64,000 nt of DNA from Oscillospiraceae bacterium (GTDB taxonomy: Bacteria > Bacillota > Clostridia > Oscillospirales > Acutalibacteraceae). How positions within the stretch are numbered: position 1 is the first letter of the stretch; every line of letters begins with the position of its first letter. Of this stretch, positions 28,545 to 37,022 are shown piece after piece. Position numbers and translations under genes: made by a program. The notes beneath the pieces are model-generated. The model had not been told where the DNA came from. It saw only the letters and a list, made by a program, of their open reading frames with translations, and did not search any database. Where the stretch lies: NCBI GenBank assembly GCA_009784445.1, contig WRBQ01000001.1, forward strand, positions 62,001-126,000, written 5' to 3'.

Positions 28545-28737
28545 CGCGCTCCCCCACCCGCCGCGATAACTCCGCAAAAGAAACATCTCACGTTGCGGCG
28601 GGAGCCCCCTCGCACGCGAGGAGGCCGTCCGGGGTTGCGGCTCGCCGAAAACCATGTGGAATTTTCAACAAAAGCCGAAGAAAATCGTTTCTTGAGCGGC
28701 CCTCGCGCAGGCGCGGCGACTGGGGGTGCGGGTTATA
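28545..28737. repeat. GC-rich structured intergenic region between hisA and the kinase gene
   Basis: Two related blocks, ccgcaaccccggacggcctcctcgcgtgcgaggg and ccgcacccccagtcgccgcgcctgcgcgaggg (minus strand), separated by an AT-richer spacer. Confidence 0.5.
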
Positions 28738-28740
28738 GCG

Positions 28741-29454
28741 TTACGCCACCCCCACCGCCTCGGCCAAATCAAGGGTGCCCGCATAAATACTCCGCCCACA
28801 AATCGCGCCATACAGCCCCGCATCCCGCAGCGCATGAATGTCGTCAATGGTCGTCACACCGCCGCTTGCGGTGATGTTGCAGTCCACGGCATCCCGCAGC
28901 GCACACAGCTGGTCGAGATTCGGCCCTTGCAGCATGCCGTCTTTGCTGATATCCGTGAAGATGATATACTGCACGCCACGTGCCACCATGTCGCGCGCCA
29001 AGTCAATGTAGTGAATGTCGTTCACATCAAGCCAGCCGCGTGTGGCCACCATGCCCCGCTTGGCATCAATGCCCACGGCGATTTTCTCTGCCCCGTGCTT
29101 GGCAATGGCCTGCGACACAAAATCGGGGTCATCCACCACAACCGAGCCTAAAATCACCCGCGCAACGCCATTGCTCAGATAAAAATCCACGTCGTCCATG
29201 GTGCGAATGCCGCCGCCTAGTTGCACTTTCAAGCCGCTGTTCGCGGCAACATCCAAGTAGATATCTTGGTTCACGCGCTTGCCCTCAAGCGAGCCATCCA
29301 AGTCAACCATGTGTATCCACTCACAGCCGGCTTGTTTGAAACCCAGCGCAGTTTGCATGTAGCTTTCGGCCACCTGCTCGGCGGTATCGAACTTGCCCTG
29401 AAACAGGCGCACGCATTGGCCGCCTTTGATGTCAATTGCGGGGAAGATGGTCAT
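28741..29454 (-). CDS. hisA: 1-(5-phosphoribosyl)-5-[(5-phosphoribosylamino)methylideneamino]imidazole-4-carboxamide isomerase
   Basis: MTIFPAIDIKGGQCVRLFQGKFD, VQLGGGIRTMDDVDFYLSNGVARVILGS, ASGGVTTIDDI. Confidence 0.95.
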   Translation of the reverse strand: MTIFPAIDIKGGQCVRLFQGKFDTAEQVAESYMQTALGFKQAGCEWIHMVDLDGSLEGKRVNQDIYLDVAANSGLKVQLGGGIRTMDDVDFYLSNGVARVILGSVVVDDPDFVSQAIAKHGAEKIAVGIDAKRGMVATRGWLDVNDIHYIDLARDMVARGVQYIIFTDISKDGMLQGPNLDQLCALRDAVDCNITASGGVTTIDDIHALRDAGLYGAICGRSIYAGTLDLAEAVGVA

Positions 29455-29945
29455 GTAATGTCCTGCTTTCGCTGTAATTCAAATTGTGGTTTCGTGGCAT
29501 AGGCATGGTACTGCACGCCGCCCGCCAAGTAAGCCTGGTACTGCGTCAAAAACGGCTCAGCAAACAGGGTTAGCGGCTGTTCTTTCGGCACCCAGCATGC
29601 ACTGTGCGTTTCATCGCTGTCGCGCAATTCGCCGCTCCTATATTTACATACAAAGCCCAGCATCACCTTTGTCGGCACATGCGCATAATCACCAAAACCC
29701 GGGTAGCTGCTAGTGTTGGAACTCACGCAAAACAGCCGTCCCACCGTAATTTCAATGCCGCATTCTTCCATAGCTTCGCGCTGCAAGGCTTGCAACAAAT
29801 CTTCGCCGATTTCCACTTGCCCGCCGGGGAAATGCCATGCGTCGTTGCGGTGGCGGCTTTTGAGCACCAGCACTTCGCCGCGCTCGTTTTCCACAATGCC
29901 AAACACGGCAACAATGTGCGTAGGGAATTGTTTCATTGCCGTCAA
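29451..29945 (-). CDS. NUDIX hydrolase
   Basis: GQVEIGEDLLQALQREAMEECGIEI NUDIX box. Confidence 0.9.
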   Translation of the reverse strand: MTAMKQFPTHIVAVFGIVENERGEVLVLKSRHRNDAWHFPGGQVEIGEDLLQALQREAMEECGIEITVGRLFCVSSNTSSYPGFGDYAHVPTKVMLGFVCKYRSGELRDSDETHSACWVPKEQPLTLFAEPFLTQYQAYLAGGVQYHAYATKPQFELQRKQDIT

Positions 29946-30673
29946 TCCTCCAACAATCGCCGCAGCATGCCCGGCGTGTCGTTCAAAAAGCGCTTTGTGA
30001 TGCGGTAGTGCGTCGTTTCGGTATAAGGCGTGAGTACAATGCCCTCTTCGCTGAATTCGTAGATTTCTGCGCCGGGAAAAGCCAGCAAAATCGGCGAGTG
30101 CGTGGCGATAATCAACTGCGAACCTGCCTTGACCAAACGGTCAATCTCCACCAGCAAGGTCATTTGCCGGGTGGGCGAAAGCGCAGCCTCGGGTTCGTCA
30201 AAGAAGTAAAGCCCGCAGCGCAAGCGGTTTTGTATCAGCGCCAAAAAACTTTCGCCGTGCGATTGCGCGTGCAGCGATGTGCCGCCATAGCTGTTGATGA
30301 GTGGTGGTGAGAACGCAGGCATTTCGTCAAGTTTATCGATGTGTGTGGCCACGTTATAGTAGCTTTCGGCGCGCAGGAAGTAGCCGTCGCGCTCTCGTGC
30401 ATTGCGCGCCAATTGAATGTGATGATGCAAGCCTGATTCTGTGCGCTTGGTCGCAAAGTTAAAGTTGCGCGAGCCGCCTTCGGCATTCAGTCCCGCGGCC
30501 ACGGCAAGTGCCTCCATCAGCGTTGACTTCCCGCTGCCGTTTTCACCCACAAAAAATGTGACGGGGCTGTTGAAGCGAAAGATATCAATGCCTTGCAAGC
30601 AGCGCACTGCTGGCAGCGCTGTGAAGTAATCTTTGCTGTACGTTTCGGTCATGCGAAAGCCATTGAGGAACAT
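29942..30673 (-). CDS. Predicted AAA/ABC-type ATPase
   Basis: FFVGENGSGKSTLMEALAVAAGLN Walker A; YFFDEPEAALSPTRQ Walker B; IIATHSPILLA. Confidence 0.88.
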   Translation of the reverse strand: MFLNGFRMTETYSKDYFTALPAVRCLQGIDIFRFNSPVTFFVGENGSGKSTLMEALAVAAGLNAEGGSRNFNFATKRTESGLHHHIQLARNARERDGYFLRAESYYNVATHIDKLDEMPAFSPPLINSYGGTSLHAQSHGESFLALIQNRLRCGLYFFDEPEAALSPTRQMTLLVEIDRLVKAGSQLIIATHSPILLAFPGAEIYEFSEEGIVLTPYTETTHYRITKRFLNDTPGMLRRLLED

Positions 30674-30674
30674 A

Positions 30675-31958
30675 TTATTTCAACTCCAACTCCACCACTG
30701 TGCCCATGGACTCGGGCAAGTCCGCCGTGCCGAGGTCAACGAACGCGCCCGGCTGATATCTACTATACCACGGCTCAAACAGCTGCAATTCGCTGCCGTC
30801 CATCAGCAAACGAGCTTTTTTCACCTTACCTTGCAGGTCATCAAAGCGGAACGCAGCCGTGCCGCGCTCAAAAATGTGCGCATAAATTTTATTGCCGCGC
30901 TGGGTGTAGCGACCCCACTCGGGCTTGGGCAAATCTGCTCTGCCGCAGCCATAGATGCTGTCGCTGTTGTTGTGCATCCACTCGCCCACTTCTTGCAGCA
31001 CCGCAACGGTTTCTTTGGGAATCTCGCCCTTGGCGTTGGGTCCCACGTTAATGAGCAGGTTACCGCCTTTGCTCACGCATTCCACCAGCATGTGCACCAC
31101 ATTTTGTGCAGTCTTATAGTTCTTGTCTTTGGCCACATAGCCCCAGTTGTCGTTTAGCGTCATGCAGCATTCCCAGGGCACCGGGCGACCGAGTGCATCT
31201 GTCACGCCCTGGCTGGGAATGATTTGCTCGGGCGAGTAAAAATCTCCAGAGTAGAAAGGCGGCTCGGCCAGCAAGGCTTCATCTTTGTTCGTTTGCCCCA
31301 AGCGGTTATCAATGATACAGGTGGGCTGCAGCTCGCGCAGCATTTCAATGAGCTTTGTGGCCTGCCACTTTTCCCCCTCCATGTCGTCATAGGAAAAGTC
31401 GAACCACATCACATCAATCTGGCCATAGTTAGTGCACAGCTCGCGCACTTGGTTGTGCAGGTATTCGACATAGTTATCAAAGTTTTCGGGGCGATCTTTA
31501 TAGGCTTCGTTTTCACGCATGGGATGAATGGCGTCGCCATAGGCCGGGTAGTCTGGATGATGCCAGTCAATAAGCGAATAGTAGAAGCCAATCTTAATGC
31601 CCGCCGCACGAAACGCATCTACATATTCCCGCACTAGGTCGCGCCCGGCGGGTGTGTTTGTTGCTTTGTAGTCGGTGTACTGCGAATCAAACAGGCAAAA
31701 GCCGTCGTGATGCTTGGTGGTTAGCACGGCGTATTTCATACCCGCTTTTTTGGCCAATGCCGCCCACTCGGCGGGATTATAATGCACGGGATTGAACTCG
31801 TCGAAAAACTGCTGATAGTCTTCGTTGGAAATTTGCTCTAGGCTGCGCACCCACTCGTGTCGCGCGGGAATGGCGTATATCCCCCAGTGGATGAACATGC
31901 CGAATCGGTCTTCTTGGAATGCCTTGGTGCGTTGCGCGCGCTGCTCGTAGAATGTCAT
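30675..31958 (-). CDS. Alpha-L-fucosidase, GH29
   Basis: MFIHWGIYAIPARHEWV, MKYAVLTTKHHDGFCLFDS, DVMWFDFSY; start chosen at ATG 31958. Confidence 0.88.
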   Translation of the reverse strand: MTFYEQRAQRTKAFQEDRFGMFIHWGIYAIPARHEWVRSLEQISNEDYQQFFDEFNPVHYNPAEWAALAKKAGMKYAVLTTKHHDGFCLFDSQYTDYKATNTPAGRDLVREYVDAFRAAGIKIGFYYSLIDWHHPDYPAYGDAIHPMRENEAYKDRPENFDNYVEYLHNQVRELCTNYGQIDVMWFDFSYDDMEGEKWQATKLIEMLRELQPTCIIDNRLGQTNKDEALLAEPPFYSGDFYSPEQIIPSQGVTDALGRPVPWECCMTLNDNWGYVAKDKNYKTAQNVVHMLVECVSKGGNLLINVGPNAKGEIPKETVAVLQEVGEWMHNNSDSIYGCGRADLPKPEWGRYTQRGNKIYAHIFERGTAAFRFDDLQGKVKKARLLMDGSELQLFEPWYSRYQPGAFVDLGTADLPESMGTVVELELK

Positions 31959-31988
31959 GGTGACTCCTTTTGATGATTTTATAGTTTC

Positions 31989-32077
31989 GGGTGGCGTAAT
32001 CGCCACCCCTACATGTTGCGGCATGATGCAACGTTTCAGAAATATCCACCTGTAGGGGCGGCGATTACGCCGCCCGG
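31989..32077. repeat. Pair of inverted TGTAGGGG palindromic units between hisB and the fucosidase gene
   Basis: GGGTGGCGTAATCGCCACCCCTACA ... TGTAGGGGCGGCGATTACGCCGCCC. Confidence 0.85.
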
Positions 32078-32092
32078 GGAATAATCCCAACA

Positions 32093-32653
32093 CTAAATAC
32101 GCCCTTTCGTGCTCAGCACACCCGCTTTGGGCAGCAAAGCCTTGCGCAGCGCATGCGCAGCTGCTTTAAACATCGACTCGGCCTCATGGTGGGCATTTGC
32201 GCCATAGCGTAGGTTCAAATGCAGCGTAATGCCCGCATTGTGCACCAGTGCCCGCCAGAATTCCTCACACAGGCACAGCTCGAACTCACCCGTGATATTC
32301 TGCGAAAATGCAGCGTTAAACACCAGCAGCGCACGACCGCTCACGTCAACGGTTGCGGCCGCAAGGGCTTCATCCATGGGGATTTCCGCCGCACCAAAGC
32401 GAGCAATGCCGGTTTTGTCGCCCAGCTGCTCAGCTAGGGCCTGTCCCAGCACAATGCCGCAGTCCTCCACCGTGTGGTGAGCGTCCACCTCAAGGTCGCC
32501 CACACAGGTGAGGGTTAGCCCCCAGCCCGCATGCACGGCCAATGCGGTGAGCATGTGGTCAAAAAACCCCACACCGGTGTTGATGGCAACCTCGCCGCCC
32601 TGCAAGTTCAGCGCCGCGGTGATGTCTGTTTCTTTTGTTTTGCGTGTAATCAT
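32093..32653 (-). CDS. hisB: Imidazoleglycerol-phosphate dehydratase
   Basis: INTGVGFFDHMLTALAVHAGWGL, DAHHTVEDCGIVLGQAL, GANAHHEAESMFKAAAHAL. Confidence 0.95.
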   Translation of the reverse strand: MITRKTKETDITAALNLQGGEVAINTGVGFFDHMLTALAVHAGWGLTLTCVGDLEVDAHHTVEDCGIVLGQALAEQLGDKTGIARFGAAEIPMDEALAAATVDVSGRALLVFNAAFSQNITGEFELCLCEEFWRALVHNAGITLHLNLRYGANAHHEAESMFKAAAHALRKALLPKAGVLSTKGRI

Positions 32654-32673
32654 GGTAGTGTCCTTTCTTGTTC

Positions 32674-33537
32674 TTAAGCCGCGAAGCGAGGAGCCCCACC
32701 GCAGGTGGCTTTCACTGCCCGCGTGTAAATGGCCACAGGCATATATTCTCCTAATAAGCCACCCCATTTGGGTCGCTCTTCACGCAAATCGGTCAAGACG
32801 AAACCTGCCTTTAGTTGTCCACCGAGTTGTTCTTCTAACGAATGGCTGAATGTTAAGTTTTCATCGTCATCTGGCTCAACATAGCTTTCGTATAACGCGC
32901 GGTCGCGCAGTGGGTTCCATGGCAATTTGTATTTGGCAATCAGCTGTGCATCTTCCTGCTCCTCGTCGTAATCCGCGAACATATACACGCAGGGATTATA
33001 CACTTGCGCCAACAAAAGCCCGTCGGGCTTGAGGACGCGGTGACACTCACGCCAAACATGCTCAACGTCTTCGATAAAGTGATTCGAAATCGGGTGGAAA
33101 ATCACGTCAAAACTGTTGTCCTCAAACGGAAAAGTTTTTGTCATGTCAGCCTTGACGAGGTTAATGTCATAGCCCTCGCGCTCGGCGACCAATTGCTCGC
33201 AATGCAGTTGTGCGTCGGAGTAATCCATCACCGTGCAGGTTGCGCCAAACGCTTGCAGGATAGGCATTTGCTGCCCGCCACCTGCGGCAAGACCCAGCAA
33301 GTTCACGCCCTCTAGGCGGTTGTTGTTCATAAATGGCGAAAACCATTCTTTGGGCACAAGGATTTCTGTTTCATCCATAAAGGTAACGCCCCAATCGCCG
33401 TTTTGCGCCTTCACATAATCCTCGTGCGAGGTCACGGCACCCCAGTATTGTTCATCCGCAACCCATTTGTTAATCAGCGTCATGTTAAAATCGGCGTAAT
33501 TCCCTGCATTGAGGTCATCAAATGTTGGACGATTCAT
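32674..33537 (-). CDS. Class I SAM-dependent methyltransferase
   Basis: GVNLLGLAAGGGQQMPILQAFGATCTVMDYSDAQL, FPFEDNSFDVIFHPISNHFIEDVEHVWRECHRVLKPDG. Confidence 0.85.
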   Translation of the reverse strand: MNRPTFDDLNAGNYADFNMTLINKWVADEQYWGAVTSHEDYVKAQNGDWGVTFMDETEILVPKEWFSPFMNNNRLEGVNLLGLAAGGGQQMPILQAFGATCTVMDYSDAQLHCEQLVAEREGYDINLVKADMTKTFPFEDNSFDVIFHPISNHFIEDVEHVWRECHRVLKPDGLLLAQVYNPCVYMFADYDEEQEDAQLIAKYKLPWNPLRDRALYESYVEPDDDENLTFSHSLEEQLGGQLKAGFVLTDLREERPKWGGLLGEYMPVAIYTRAVKATCGGAPRFAA

Positions 33538-33550
33538 TCGTTGCTCCCAT

Positions 33551-34585
33551 CTATATCAGTTCCCGCAACGCAGTCAAAACCGCTGCATTTTCTTCATTTG
33601 ATCCGGCTGTGATGCGCAAGTTGTCACCTAGGCAGCGCACGACGATGCCCCGTTGCTTGAGCGGCTCGAAGTATTGCGCTGCATCGCGCACAAACACAAA
33701 GTTTGCTGAGCAGCCAACCACCGGCAAGCCTAGTTCGCGCAAGCTTTCTGCGAGTTTATCGCAGGATTTTCGTATCGCGGCGATGTCTGCGGCCAAACGT
33801 ATGGGTTGGCACAAAATAGCTGTGCCGATGGCTTGTGTGAGCGCCCCCACATTGTAGGGCGATTTCAGCGCATGCAGCGCGCGGGTGAGCTCGGCATTGG
33901 CTGCTGCAAAACCCAGCCGCAGCCCGGCCATGCCCGCAGCTTTGCTCATCGTGCGCAGAATAATCAGGTTGCTGTGCTGCTCAATTTCGTCTAGCAGTGA
34001 TTGGTCGGCGAAATCCATGTAGGCTTCGTCGTGCACCAGTAATGTGCCGCATTCATTCGCAGCATGAATTAGCTTGCGCACGTCGTCCATGCCCAACACA
34101 ATTGAAGTTGGGTTGCAAGGGTTGCTGAAGATGAACAGCGCGGGCTTGTGCTCGCGCAGTGCTTCGATGGTCGCGTCAATATCAATGGTGAAATCATCGC
34201 GCTTGGGCAGCGCAATAATTTCTGCACCTGCCACTTGTGCATAAAAGCGGTACATCGAAAAGTCTGCCTGATAGCACAACAGGGTTTTGCCTTGGCCCAA
34301 AAATGCGCTGCACAGCACGAACAACGCTTCGTCCGTGCCGTTGAAGGCTGTGAGCAGACCCGGCTTTGTGCCGTAGAACGCCGCCGCCGCTTGGCACAGC
34401 TTCGTCGCCGCATGGTCAGGGTAGCGGCGCAAGTCCGTGCTGGCGAGTGCCGCAAGCAGTGCGGCCTGTTCGTCCTTGCTCATGGGTAAAAACGACTCGT
34501 TGGCATCTAGCCGCACGGCAAAGTTGCCCTCAATAGGATCATAGGGCACCAGGTTTTTGATGTTGTCGTTTAGTTGAAATGGCAT
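33551..34585 (-). CDS. hisC: Histidinol-phosphate aminotransferase
   Basis: LDANESFLPM, NGTDEALFVLCSAFLG, FIFSNPCNPTS, RTMSKAAGMAGLRLGFA. Confidence 0.92.
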   Translation of the reverse strand: MPFQLNDNIKNLVPYDPIEGNFAVRLDANESFLPMSKDEQAALLAALASTDLRRYPDHAATKLCQAAAAFYGTKPGLLTAFNGTDEALFVLCSAFLGQGKTLLCYQADFSMYRFYAQVAGAEIIALPKRDDFTIDIDATIEALREHKPALFIFSNPCNPTSIVLGMDDVRKLIHAANECGTLLVHDEAYMDFADQSLLDEIEQHSNLIILRTMSKAAGMAGLRLGFAAANAELTRALHALKSPYNVGALTQAIGTAILCQPIRLAADIAAIRKSCDKLAESLRELGLPVVGCSANFVFVRDAAQYFEPLKQRGIVVRCLGDNLRITAGSNEENAAVLTALRELI

Positions 34586-34620
34586 GGTGTCTCCTTACAT
34601 CGCGTAACGTTATACTGGCT

Positions 34621-34792
34621 GTCGCTCCGCGAGCCTTCCTCAGACCGACCCGAGGTCGGCCAGCTCCTTCCCGAGGAAGGAGCTAAGGCTTAAGAGAATA
34701 ACAACAGCAAAACTTGAAGAAACAAGCTTCGGCTCCTTCCTCGGGAAGGAGCTCCCCGAGTCGCGAGGGGTGAGGAAGGTTCGCGGAGCGAC
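34621..34792. repeat. Inverted pair of CTTCC...GAGGAAGGAGC palindromic repeats between hisD and hisC
   Basis: Copies at 34621-34686 and, inverted, 34730-34792; third copy at 21965-22029. Confidence 0.8.
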
Positions 34793-34802
34793 GAGGCACC
34801 CA

Positions 34803-36086
34803 TCACATAAATCGTATAATCGCCGCATTCCCATGCGCCTGCAATTGCTCGGCCTGCGCGATGGCGGCAATGTCATCTTTGGCGGCCGCAAGGGCCTCGC
34901 GGGTGTAATACACAAACTGCGTCTTTTTCACAAAATCGTCTACGGAAAGCGGCGAAAAGAAGCGTGGCGTGCCGCCGGTGGGCAGCACATGGTTGGTGCC
35001 GGCATAGTAGTCACCCACGCTTTCGGGCGTGTAATGTCCCAGAAAAATCGAGCCCGCGTTGTGCACATCGCCCAACAGTTCCAATGGATTTTGCACGCAT
35101 AGTTCCAAGTGCTCGGGGGCGTATTGATTGGCGTAGTCCATGGCTTGTTGCAAATTCTCACACACGAGGATTGCGCCATTGTCGCGCAGTGCCTGTGTGG
35201 CGATGTCACGCCGTGGCAGGGCAGCCAGTTGCTTTTCGAGTTCTATCACTGTTTCTTCTGCGTTTTTTTGCGAAGTTGACAGCAGCACGCAACCAGCCAA
35301 TATATCATGCTCGGCCTGTGACAGCAAGTCGGCGGCCAGCCATGCGGGTTTGGCACTTTCGTCCGCCACAATGAGGATCTCACTTGGCCCGGCAATCATG
35401 TCAATGTCCACCACACCATATAGCAGTCGCTTGGCCGTCGCGCCATAAATATTCGCCGGCCCCACGATTTTGTCCACCATCGGCACGCTTTCAGTGCCGT
35501 GCGCCATGGCAGTCATGGCAGGCGCGCCGCCCAGCAAAAACACGCGATCTACCCCGGCAATGTGCGCAGCTGCCAGAATCGCCTCGCTGGCTTTGCCTTG
35601 CCACGGCGGCGTGCACAGAATAATCTCGCCTACCCCAGCGATGCGTGCAGGCAGCACGTTCATCAGCACGCTGCTGGGCAGCGGCGCCGTGCCCGCTGGC
35701 ACATAAACCCCCACGCGGTGCAGCCCACGCACAGTCTGCCCCAGCATGGCGCCATTTTCTTGTGTGGTGAACCAGCTTTGTTGCTTTTGCCGTTCGTGAA
35801 ACGCGCGGATGTTCTCTACCGCGGCATGCAGCGCAGCTTTAAGTTTCGGCTCACATGCATCATAAGCCGCTGTGATTTGCTCACGCGGCACTTCTAGGCT
35901 ATTCAGTTCGCAATGGTCGAATTTGCGGGCATAGTCACGCAGTGCGGCGTCGCCTCGTGCGCGCACATCGGCAATGATACCCTGCACCACGGCGGTCACT
36001 TGGGCGTCCACTTCGCCCGCGCGTGCTTTGAGTTTATCGAACACGGCCAGTTCGCGTTGGCCATCACATATCGTAATCGGCAGCAT
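34803..36086 (-). CDS. hisD: Histidinol dehydrogenase
   Basis: GVYVPAGTAPLPSSVLMNVLPARIAGVGEIILCTPP, AGPSEILIVADESAKPAWLAADLLSQAEHD, AGTNHVLPTGGTPRFFSPLSVDDF. Confidence 0.96.
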   Translation of the reverse strand: MLPITICDGQRELAVFDKLKARAGEVDAQVTAVVQGIIADVRARGDAALRDYARKFDHCELNSLEVPREQITAAYDACEPKLKAALHAAVENIRAFHERQKQQSWFTTQENGAMLGQTVRGLHRVGVYVPAGTAPLPSSVLMNVLPARIAGVGEIILCTPPWQGKASEAILAAAHIAGVDRVFLLGGAPAMTAMAHGTESVPMVDKIVGPANIYGATAKRLLYGVVDIDMIAGPSEILIVADESAKPAWLAADLLSQAEHDILAGCVLLSTSQKNAEETVIELEKQLAALPRRDIATQALRDNGAILVCENLQQAMDYANQYAPEHLELCVQNPLELLGDVHNAGSIFLGHYTPESVGDYYAGTNHVLPTGGTPRFFSPLSVDDFVKKTQFVYYTREALAAAKDDIAAIAQAEQLQAHGNAAIIRFM

Positions 36087-36088
36087 AG

Positions 36089-36709
36089 TTACAGTGCTCC
36101 TTCTATGTCATTGAGCAATTTCTGAAGTTCCTCACGCCGCAGCTTCATCGCGGCACGGTTCACAATCACTCGCGCGCTAATGGGCATGATATCCTCGATG
36201 ACGGCAAGGCCGTTTTCTTTCAGCGTCGCGCCGGTTTCCACAATGTCCACAATGCCGTGGGCGAGGCCCAGCAGCGGCGCAAGCTCCACCGAACCATCAA
36301 TCTGAATGACCTTGACGTCCATGCCTTTTTGGGCAAAATGCTCTTTTGCCACACGCGGATATTTCGTGGCAATCACGCGTTGGTGGTGGCCTGCGTAAAA
36401 ATCCACGCCCGTGGATGCCGCAAGCGCAAACTTGCACACGCCAAAGCCTAGGTCCAAGATCTCATAGAACCGCCCATCGCCCTCGGCAATGGTATCTTTG
36501 CCCACCACGCCGATGTCGCACACGCCGTGGGTGACGTAAGTCAGCACGTCGGCGGCTTTGGCCAGCACAACTTCGTAATCACCCATTGGTAAGATGAGTT
36601 TGCGGCCTTTGTTGTGCAGGGGTTCGCAGTTAAGCCCCATGGATTCAAACAGCGCAACGGCGCGTTTTTCTAGGCGGCCTTTGGTCAGTGCAATTCGGAT
36701 TGGGCGCAT
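36089..36709 (-). CDS. hisG: ATP phosphoribosyltransferase catalytic subunit (short form)
   Basis: IRIALTKGRLEKRAVALFE, VLAKAADVLTYVTHGVCDIGVVGKDTI. Confidence 0.94.
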   Translation of the reverse strand: MRPIRIALTKGRLEKRAVALFESMGLNCEPLHNKGRKLILPMGDYEVVLAKAADVLTYVTHGVCDIGVVGKDTIAEGDGRFYEILDLGFGVCKFALAASTGVDFYAGHHQRVIATKYPRVAKEHFAQKGMDVKVIQIDGSVELAPLLGLAHGIVDIVETGATLKENGLAVIEDIMPISARVIVNRAAMKLRREELQKLLNDIEGAL

Positions 36710-36731
36710 GATATTACTCCGTTTTCTAGTG

Positions 36732-36917
36732 TTAATGCTTCTGCAGCTCTTTTAGGCGCTTGCGTTGGCGAATGAACAGCGGCAACAGCACAATGCCCAG
36801 CAACGCAAGGCTAAGCACAATGCATAAAACTGTGATAGCGATAATGAGGTCTGCGTTCACGCCAAACACCGGCAGTAAAACCAGCACAGCAATCAACATG
36901 CACGCAAGCTTTTTCAT
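36732..36917 (-). CDS. Small (61 aa) membrane protein
   Basis: MKKLACMLIAVLVLLPVFGVNA plus second TM; RBS aaggagc. Confidence 0.55.
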   Translation of the reverse strand: MKKLACMLIAVLVLLPVFGVNADLIIAITVLCIVLSLALLGIVLLPLFIRQRKRLKELQKH

Positions 36918-36991
36918 GGCAGCTCCTTTGGGATAGTCGATACTATATTATACCATGCACGGCGAGGGGTGTCAAGGGATTAAAAGCAAAA

Positions 36992-37014
36992 CGGCGGAGC
37001 ATTTGCTCCGCCGG
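36992..37014 (-). terminator. Intrinsic terminator after hisZ
   Basis: Minus strand: CGGCGGAGCAAATGCTCCGCCGTTTTGCTTTT. Confidence 0.7.
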
Positions 37015-37022
37015 TCATCTCT

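Noticed and set aside
28545-28737. Riboswitch or T-box between hisA and the kinase
   Set aside because: No T-box AGGGUGGNACCGCG-type or other recognisable riboswitch core was seen; the two related GC-rich blocks look like interspersed repeats.
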